Below are positions 1-5,326 of a stretch of DNA of 6,450 nucleotides, in pieces (position 1 is the first letter of the stretch; each line of letters opens with the position of its first letter). Origin of the DNA: JABDDM01 sp038240295 (GTDB taxonomy: Bacteria > Bacteroidota > Ignavibacteria > Palsa-1295); NCBI GenBank assembly GCA_038240295.1, contig JBBSDW010000170.1:1-6450 (forward strand), written 5' to 3'. The notes under the pieces were generated by a model. That model was not told where the DNA came from. It was given only the letters and a program-made list of their open reading frames with translations, and ran no database searches. Position numbers and translations under genes: made by a program.

Positions 1-612
1 ATACAGGATGCTGAATTTCTCCATCATCCGAAGAAAAAACAGCACGCCCATCGTCGCATAGAAATAGGCCGAAACGGTGCGATAGCCGATCACACCGCCA
101 AACATAAAACCGTTACCGTGAATATATGCCCAGCCTGCGATCGCATTATAAATATCAACGCTTGCGACAATGAGATTGATGATCATCATCGCCTTGAAAT
201 ATTTCGCGACATCGTGATCTCCCTGAATCACGTTGAAAGCAATGATATAAAGGAAGGATGGGAAGCCAAGCTGGATCACGGTTCGAATACCGGTACCACC
301 GTTATCGGACCAGAAGAGCGAAATGCCATAATAACCCAGAAAAAGAAGCCACATCTTTGGGCTATATTTCCAGGCCCGCCTTTTTTCCGTTGGCGTTAGT
401 TTAAGAAATGCCATGATCGTAACGATGATCGGTAAAACTCCGCTAAAGAGTTCTACATTGGTAAAACCCAGGTTGATGAAGATCGTCTTCGCACCAAAGA
501 TGATATAAAAGATCGGCGTTGCGAACGACCAAAGGATGATATACGCGCGCGGCGTGCGCGTGATGCCGAGCATAATCACAAGGATCAATCCGAGACCGAT
601 CAGATTGTCCAT
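1..612 (-). CDS. O-antigen ligase/polymerase-like membrane protein, N-terminal part (3' end outside window)
   Basis: The reading frame is open from an ATG at 612-610 to the left edge, giving 204 residues without a stop; the C-terminus is missing. The product is strongly hydrophobic, with about six to seven likely membrane segments (roughly residues 3-17, 22-40, 55-70, 86-101, 112-128, 138-158 and 170-193). A basic loop, TEKRRAWKYSPK, sits between the third and fourth. The stretch SLFWSDNGGTGIR at residues 98-110 resembles the 'S-x-x-W-S ... R' loop common in O-antigen ligase and Wzy-type polymerase proteins just before a helix; this is family knowledge, not a computed match. Such proteins act in the inner membrane, polymerising or transferring lipid-linked glycan. 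The domain that would identify the family (Wzy_C/ligase) should lie outside the window. The start codon shares one base with the preceding glycosyltransferase stop (TAATG), suggesting coupled translation. It could instead be a flippase or an unrelated multi-pass protein. Confidence 0.72.
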   Translation of the reverse strand, partial: MDNLIGLGLILVIMLGITRTPRAYIILWSFATPIFYIIFGAKTIFINLGFTNVELFSGVLPIIVTIMAFLKLTPTEKRRAWKYSPKMWLLFLGYYGISLFWSDNGGTGIRTVIQLGFPSFLYIIAFNVIQGDHDVAKYFKAMMIINLIVASVDIYNAIAGWAYIHGNGFMFGGVIGYRTVSAYFYATMGVLFFLRMMEKFSILY

Positions 613-1799
613 TACTGTACGGCTGTCTCCATTTTGCGGTGAGTTGCCGCCACCGAAAGCTCTCCGACTGACTTACCATACGCCATCATCCACTCATAGA
701 GCGAATATTGCTTCTCCGCGATTCGGGCATGCGTGAATTCGCTTTCAACACGCTCTCTCCCCTTTCGGCTAAGTTCTTCGCGTATTCTATCATGCCCAAC
801 AAATGCATCAATGAGCGATGCGAGGGCTTCAACGTTTCCTTCAGGAAAGATCCTACCCCCTGTTCCGATCACATTTGGAATTTCACCAGACGACGATCCG
901 ATCACCGGCACACCGGCTGCCATTGCCTCGATCAGGATATGACCGAATTGCTCGACCCATTCCTCTGTCGTTCTGCTTGGAAGTACGAGCGTGTCAAGCT
1001 TCGCCAGGTATGCAGGCACCTCCTCATTCCTTACAGGGGGATGAACTTCCAGCACGACACCCAGCAAGGCGGCTTTTGCCTTTAACTGATCCAGTGCCGC
1101 GCCAGCACCGACGACACGCAAGAGTATCTCCGATCTCGACAGCGATGCGCCGATCGCTTCAACGAGATCGATCACGCCTTTCTCTTCCGTGACACGACCG
1201 ACGTATCCAACGACGAACTTTTCCTCCAGTCTAACAAGCGGATGTTTCAAAACATAATCATTCAAGTCGACGCCAAGCTGTGGGATCACGTGCATCGGCT
1301 TATCGAATCCGCGGCAGACAAGAATGGAACGTGCCGCTTCGTTACCCGTGATGGCGCACGAAGAATGCTTCAAATTGAAGGGTTCGACCATCGCTCGAAG
1401 ACCTGTAAGCGAGTAAGGTAAATTCCACCAGGTGAAAAAGGTCGCTTTGGAATGTGGAGAAAACCGCTTGAGTGCGAGCAAGGTTTGTGCGTAACTCATC
1501 GCGTGCGCGCCCTGCTCGACGTGAACCACATCGGGCTGCAGATTCGCTACGATCGAAAAGAGCTTTGACCGATAAAAATAGGCCCCTTCACGGCCGCCAA
1601 AAACAACAGGTAAGCGGTGATGGGTGACGGGTTCATCGAAGTGATCTTCGAACGGGTCGGATATATTATTGTAGAGGGGTCCCTTCCACCGATCGGGCGT
1701 AATCAACGTCAGCTCGACTTCATTCAGTCGAGCGAGTTGCGCAATCTTGGCCTGGTTCGCACGAATAGAATACGTGTGGCCGATGTAGAGCAGCTTCAA
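612..1799 (-). CDS. GT4-type glycosyltransferase (glycosyl transferase group 1)
   Basis: This 395-residue protein has the usual length for a GT-B fold, GT4-family retaining glycosyltransferase, which moves a sugar from a nucleotide-sugar to a growing glycan at the cytoplasmic face. The N-terminal domain begins LKLLYIGHTYSIRANQAK and lacks the classic glycine-rich GGxG loop; a GH-x-Y-x3-N-x-AK-type opening is, from memory, typical of one polysaccharide-cluster subgroup. The C-terminal nucleotide-binding domain starts near VGYVGRVTEEKGV (197-209). The EX7E motif is intact, with E283 and E291 in EQFGHILIEAMAAGVPVI. The start is TTG at 1799-1797, 20 bases after the CgeB-like gene's stop. No strong Shine-Dalgarno is visible, and the only in-frame upstream alternatives are non-standard (ATT, CTG). 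The stop overlaps the ATG of the membrane protein gene by one base. Donor and acceptor sugars cannot be read from the sequence. Confidence 0.92.
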   Translation of the reverse strand: MKLLYIGHTYSIRANQAKIAQLARLNEVELTLITPDRWKGPLYNNISDPFEDHFDEPVTHHRLPVVFGGREGAYFYRSKLFSIVANLQPDVVHVEQGAHAMSYAQTLLALKRFSPHSKATFFTWWNLPYSLTGLRAMVEPFNLKHSSCAITGNEAARSILVCRGFDKPMHVIPQLGVDLNDYVLKHPLVRLEEKFVVGYVGRVTEEKGVIDLVEAIGASLSRSEILLRVVGAGAALDQLKAKAALLGVVLEVHPPVRNEEVPAYLAKLDTLVLPSRTTEEWVEQFGHILIEAMAAGVPVIGSSSGEIPNVIGTGGRIFPEGNVEALASLIDAFVGHDRIREELSRKGRERVESEFTHARIAEKQYSLYEWMMAYGKSVGELSVAATHRKMETAVQ

Positions 1800-1819
1800 G
1801 GTATCCAGGGCAACAATAG

Positions 1820-2803
1820 CTAGAGCAGGCGAATGATTCGGGCAGCCCGCTTTTCATAGGTTTCGTCTTGTATTCGAACGTAGGCATTTCTTCCGTAGTT
1901 CACCTTTTTCATGCCTTGCGAAAGCTGGCGCAGCTTCAACTTCAGCTCCTCTAATCCTTCAAAGCACTCGATCTCCGAACCCTCGTCGAAAAACGCAAGA
2001 TGCTCAGGCGTACGGTCGGTCAGCATCGTGGTTGCCGTCGCGGGAATCTCGAAGGTTCGCATATTATGCGAGCCTATGTTTTGGGGCCGCAAAAAGTTGA
2101 GTGCCACCATGCCACGTTTGAGTAATCGCGCCGAATCCTTGCCATAGACCGCGCTGCCCTTGAGCCACCCTTTCGGAATCTGCGTAGCGCGGTTCCAGTC
2201 GTTGCCCCAGATCGCGATGTTGAATTCACCAAGATCAGCAAGAATTTTTTCTCTTGTCGGATCGTAGGTGCCGACCAGTACAGCATCGAACTCCGCTAAG
2301 TCCTCGTCGGCAACCGGCTGATGGATCGCGGGATCGTATGCAAACGGAAGATATTCAACACGCTTCGCATTTGCGCCAGTGAACTTTGCAAGCAACTGTT
2401 TGCTCCAGCTCAAATGGAGATCGTAGATCGGTAGTGAATCGAGGAGCCAGTTGGTGCTGTTTGCTTTTTCCCAGGGGCTATCGGGATTGAAATTCAGGAG
2501 CTGTGTATCGGTCAGAGCGGATTTGATCGCTAAGAGATGCTCTGGCAAAATGAAACGGCCTTTGAATACGAGAAGGAGATCGGGTTTTGCCTCGATCAAT
2601 ACGTTCCGAAGCCAAAGGCTGGAGCGTCTTGCAATTTCGCGCCGTAACAGAACTTCGGTCGGACGATACTTTGCGAAAAACACCGAGCGATAGTGTTCGT
2701 CAAAATCAAATCGAAGTACCTGGTGACCGAGCGCAGTAAATGCCCTCGCATAACTTTCTTCGAGTGAAAATTGCCAGAAGGATCCGACGAGAGCGATTCG
2801 CAT
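1820..2803 (-). CDS. CgeB-like glycosyltransferase
   Basis: This 327-residue protein resembles the CgeB/'glycosyl transferases group 1' (Glyco_trans_1_2) family, named after a Bacillus spore-maturation protein but widespread in glycan clusters of non-sporulating bacteria. The N-terminal half opens MRIALVGSFW and carries NFNPDSPWEKAN (104-115) and YDLHLSWSKQLLAKFTGA (127-144), matching the family's 'NxDxP ... YD' pattern. The C-terminal domain begins near DAVLVGTYDPTREKIL (173-188). It holds the most telling motif, NFLRPQNIGSHNMRTFEIPA (236-255), including R249, F251 and E252, followed by LTDRTPEHLAFFDEGSEI. It does not show the GT4 EX7E arrangement in the same form; E252 is the likely counterpart of one catalytic or donor-binding acid, which is inference. 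The ATG at 2803-2801 lies one base after the upstream stop and has a good ribosome site. The sugar specificity is unknown. Confidence 0.87.
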   Translation of the reverse strand: MRIALVGSFWQFSLEESYARAFTALGHQVLRFDFDEHYRSVFFAKYRPTEVLLRREIARRSSLWLRNVLIEAKPDLLLVFKGRFILPEHLLAIKSALTDTQLLNFNPDSPWEKANSTNWLLDSLPIYDLHLSWSKQLLAKFTGANAKRVEYLPFAYDPAIHQPVADEDLAEFDAVLVGTYDPTREKILADLGEFNIAIWGNDWNRATQIPKGWLKGSAVYGKDSARLLKRGMVALNFLRPQNIGSHNMRTFEIPATATTMLTDRTPEHLAFFDEGSEIECFEGLEELKLKLRQLSQGMKKVNYGRNAYVRIQDETYEKRAARIIRLL

Positions 2804-2820
2804 ATCAGGCCTCTTTTTTC
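2804..2820 (-). promoter_or_regulatory. Ribosome binding site for the CgeB-like glycosyltransferase
   Basis: On the minus strand the sequence reads AAAAAAGAGG followed by six bases and the ATG at 2803-2801. The GAGG core occupies 2813-2810. This site lies inside the last codons and stop of the upstream fusion gene. It supports the chosen start and is the clearest Shine-Dalgarno sequence at any junction in the window. Confidence 0.7.
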
Positions 2821-4796
2821 CTCGCCCATACGATCATGTGCGGCGCAAAGAGCGATGGCCACACATTTTCAAGAAAGGAAAGCTTGAGTGCGCGTGGAAG
2901 CTTTTGCCGCATGAGCGAGGTCAGCTGCTGCGTCACGTATCCGCCGAGCGCATCGAAGCCATCGAAGATCGAGGAGTCACCATTGGATTTCACTCGCTCG
3001 ATACGCATACCAGCGACCTCGAGCATTCGGGTAAACGACTTGATGCTATAAAACCGGATATGCGCGCCTTTCCACTCATTCCCAAAGTCGGTGATGGAGG
3101 TTGAAAGCTCCGCGCGCGTCAACATCTTCAGACGCTCGCGGAAATAGCCGTTGTTCGGGACACTGGTAATGAAAAGGCCGCCCGGCTTCAAAATGCGGGT
3201 GATCTCTTCGACGCAAAATTTCGGATCATAAAGATGCTCGAGCACTTCGACACAGATCGCGGCATCAAACGAGTTATCCGCGTAAGGAAATTTTTCTGAA
3301 AAGTCGTGCACCTGCGCATCCAGCCCGAGTGCGATCGCGTGCTCAACGCCCGACTTACTAATATCGACCGCAGCAAGTTTCTCCACTTTCTTGACCAGCC
3401 ACCCCTGATAATTTTCGGCATCGCCACAACCAACATCAAGCACATGGTCGGTTGGTTTGAGCAAACTGTCGAAGTGGAGCGCAAGCTGGGCATCGGTAAA
3501 TCGGTGCGATGGGGTCCACCCTTTTTCGCGATTCCAGTATTCGTCGTAGTAGTTCGCGATCTCGGGTCCCGCTGCCTTTGACGATTCATCGGCACCAGCA
3601 ATCACCCGTTTATAGGTTTCAAAAATTTGTTCGCCGTATGCATCCCAACTGAATTGCTGCGCTCGCTCAGCAGCTGCGCGACCCATATCGTAACACCGCT
3701 GTGGATCGTTAGCAAGTTCTTCGAGCTTGCTAACGATCGGCGCCACTTCGCCGGCATTTATGATAAACCCGTCAATGCCATCTCGGATGAATTCGCTTCC
3801 TCCGCTATTCGTACTCGCGATCACCGGCAGTCCGGACGCCATTGCCTCTCCGATCACCAGCGCAAGCCCCTCTTGCAATGAAGGCAGGCAAAAGACGTCA
3901 TGTCCAGCAAAATATTTTGGAAGCTCACTATTTGCAACGAAAGGGATATGCTCCGATATTTCATTTCGCAGTGGGCTCTGCTCGAACCAGTGTTTAAATT
4001 CTTCCTCGACCTGGCCGATAACCGTTAACTCAACTCGAAGACCTGAACTGCGAAGTTGCTTTACGGCTTCCAGCAAATAACGAATTCCCTTTTGAATTCC
4101 TACCGGACCAATGAAGAGGATCTTGATTGAACCAGGTCGAGAGAGCTGCCGGTTCGTTGGACGAAATCGAGCAAGGTCGATTCCGTAGGGTACCTTCAGA
4201 AGTTTTGATGCAGAGATCCCACGCTCGATAAAGCTCTGAAGCGCGAACGCACTTGGCACCATGATGTAATCGGTCTCATGATACTCTTTGAGTTGCTTTT
4301 CGATCAGCTTCGCATCGAAGGATGTTGCCGATTGAGTCACAATGATACCAACGCGTGCGCGCTCATCCTTTAGCAGTCCGTACTGATATTCGATGTGCGT
4401 CGAGCCGCGTTCGATGATCGTCTTGGTGCCGCGTGTTTTGGCTTCGCGAAGTTGAAACAGCGATTGATCGGCCCATCCGACAAATAAATCAGAATCTTCC
4501 ACAAACTTTGCAGCCTTTAGATCATAAAGATTATCCTTGATAAAATATGCAAACGATTGTGAGGCCGAAGAAGGGATCTGCCTGATCCCATAACAAAGAT
4601 ATTCTGGAAGTGGTAGAGTGGTAACCCGCTTACGAAACTCAGGATCGTTCGCGAGCGACGCGGGTAGGGCGCGATTAGGAAGCAATCGCGAGTTAAGCGT
4701 CGTCGTCACAAAGCGAGCTAAGCTCTTTCTTCGATAGAGCTGTTCGACGAGTTGGAACGCGTGAAAGCGTCCTGCGCAACTTACAGTGACATTCAT
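2805..4796 (-). CDS. Bifunctional protein: GT4-type glycosyltransferase fused to SAM-dependent methyltransferase
   Basis: One uninterrupted 663-residue frame carries two enzymes. Residues 1-400 form a GT-B, GT4-type glycosyltransferase. It has an N-terminal MNVTVSCAGRFHAFQLVEQL, then ERGSTHIEYQ (129-138), FIGPVGIQKGIRYLLEA (228-244) at the start of the nucleotide-sugar domain, and an intact EX7E with E309 and E317 in EGLALVIGEAMASGLPVIA. A short linker, GADESSKAAG (401-410), leads to a class I methyltransferase. SAM motif I is HVLDVGCGDAE (451-461), the acidic motif II residue is D478 in AAVDIS, and the motif around ITRILKPGGLFITSVPN (532-548) is typical of Methyltransf_11/25 proteins. Separate enzymes of both kinds are common in glycan clusters. 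The fusion suggests that one sugar is added and then methylated, or that the chain is capped; this is inference. The ATG at 4796-4794 gives the expected family N-terminus, but no clear Shine-Dalgarno precedes it. The gene follows the carrier protein gene by 32 bases. Confidence 0.93.
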   Translation of the reverse strand: MNVTVSCAGRFHAFQLVEQLYRRKSLARFVTTTLNSRLLPNRALPASLANDPEFRKRVTTLPLPEYLCYGIRQIPSSASQSFAYFIKDNLYDLKAAKFVEDSDLFVGWADQSLFQLREAKTRGTKTIIERGSTHIEYQYGLLKDERARVGIIVTQSATSFDAKLIEKQLKEYHETDYIMVPSAFALQSFIERGISASKLLKVPYGIDLARFRPTNRQLSRPGSIKILFIGPVGIQKGIRYLLEAVKQLRSSGLRVELTVIGQVEEEFKHWFEQSPLRNEISEHIPFVANSELPKYFAGHDVFCLPSLQEGLALVIGEAMASGLPVIASTNSGGSEFIRDGIDGFIINAGEVAPIVSKLEELANDPQRCYDMGRAAAERAQQFSWDAYGEQIFETYKRVIAGADESSKAAGPEIANYYDEYWNREKGWTPSHRFTDAQLALHFDSLLKPTDHVLDVGCGDAENYQGWLVKKVEKLAAVDISKSGVEHAIALGLDAQVHDFSEKFPYADNSFDAAICVEVLEHLYDPKFCVEEITRILKPGGLFITSVPNNGYFRERLKMLTRAELSTSITDFGNEWKGAHIRFYSIKSFTRMLEVAGMRIERVKSNGDSSIFDGFDALGGYVTQQLTSLMRQKLPRALKLSFLENVWPSLFAPHMIVWARKKEA

Positions 4797-4828
4797 TTAG
4801 AGCAGGCAAAGAGCCGATCGGGCCGCAC

Positions 4829-5326
4829 CTATGGCTCCCGTCGCTCGATTTCGATGAGGCGGGCGTTCTTATCAACGCTCGTCCCAGGCTCTACAAAGAT
4901 ACTCGTAACAATGCCTGCCCCTGCGGCGGAGATATTGTTTTCCATCTTCATCGCTTCGAGAATAAGGAGCGTCGAGTTCTTTTCAACTGTATCCCCGACC
5001 GCAACGAGAATGGATCGAACAAGCCCGGGCATCGGCGATTTAACGATCAGCGAGCCAGTGCCAGCAGACTTGCCATTCACGATCGAAGATGCAAATCGCT
5101 CGCGGATTAGTGCTTCGCGTACGCTGAGCAATTCCACCGAAAACCCATCGACAGAATTGCCGTCGCTGAACGTACCGTGTTCGTCGACAAAAATTTCCCG
5201 AGATCCGGTCGCAGTTTTTACAAAGTAGGCACCGCTACCCATTTTGATCACTTCCGCGGTCGCCACTTCCTCCGGCAATTCGATCCGCCGGATGTCATCC
5301 TCGATTCGGATGGTTACTGTTGGCAT
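4829..5326 (-). CDS. Biotin carboxyl carrier protein (biotin/lipoyl-attachment domain protein)
   Basis: This 165-residue soluble protein ends in a biotinyl domain: SPMPGLVRSILVAVGDTV (97-114), then EAMKMEN (124-130), whose K127 is the predicted biotin-attachment lysine, and SIFVEPGTSVDKNARLIEIE to the end. The AMKM motif and the PMPG about 30 residues before it are classic for biotin carriers of acetyl-, propionyl- or methylmalonyl-CoA carboxylases/decarboxylases. The N-terminal 90 residues (beta-rich, including VELLSVREALIRERF) resemble the region before the carrier domain in acyl-CoA carboxylase alpha chains more than they resemble E. coli AccB; that is a judgement by eye. No biotin carboxylase or carboxyltransferase gene is in view, so the partner is unknown. 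The ATG at 5326-5324 overlaps the porin stop by one base (TAATG) and is preceded by a T-tract rather than a Shine-Dalgarno sequence. A lipoyl carrier is less likely, given AMKM. Confidence 0.9.
   Translation of the reverse strand: MPTVTIRIEDDIRRIELPEEVATAEVIKMGSGAYFVKTATGSREIFVDEHGTFSDGNSVDGFSVELLSVREALIRERFASSIVNGKSAGTGSLIVKSPMPGLVRSILVAVGDTVEKNSTLLILEAMKMENNISAAGAGIVTSIFVEPGTSVDKNARLIEIERREP

Noticed and set aside
118..399. A 93-codon plus-strand frame with CPAC near its N-terminus, suggesting a small zinc protein.
   Set aside because: There is only one Cys pair, and the minus strand carries a hydrophobic membrane-protein frame open to the window edge and coupled to the upstream gene. The plus-strand frame is best explained as a shadow.
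708..1192. Overlapping plus-strand open frames of about 124 codons each, opposite the GT4 glycosyltransferase.
   Set aside because: They are in mutually overlapping frames with low-complexity Cys/His/Arg-rich products, and all are antisense to a well-supported gene.
137..3338. Two GCGATCGC octamers (137-144 and 3331-3338), reminiscent of the cyanobacterial HIP1 element.
   Set aside because: Two copies in 6.45 kb fall far short of the density in HIP1-rich genomes and are readily explained by the general GATC excess. Nothing else points to a cyanobacterium.
3566..3600. The possibility that the glycosyltransferase-methyltransferase fusion is a missed stop or sequencing artefact.
   Set aside because: The linker region reads cleanly in one frame with normal codons, and both flanking domains are intact. 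No start with a ribosome site is evident for a separate methyltransferase.
4797..4828. The 32-base gap between the carrier protein gene and the fusion gene as a promoter or terminator.
   Set aside because: It is too short for a full promoter. It contains only a short CCGATCGG palindrome and shows no T-tract or clear -10/-35 pair. A promoter inside the carrier gene cannot be excluded.
4752..5228. A 158-codon open frame on the plus strand opposite the biotin carrier gene.
   Set aside because: It lies antisense to a gene with an unmistakable biotin motif, its product (rich in Arg and Ser) matches no family I recognise, and it has no supporting context. It is a shadow frame.
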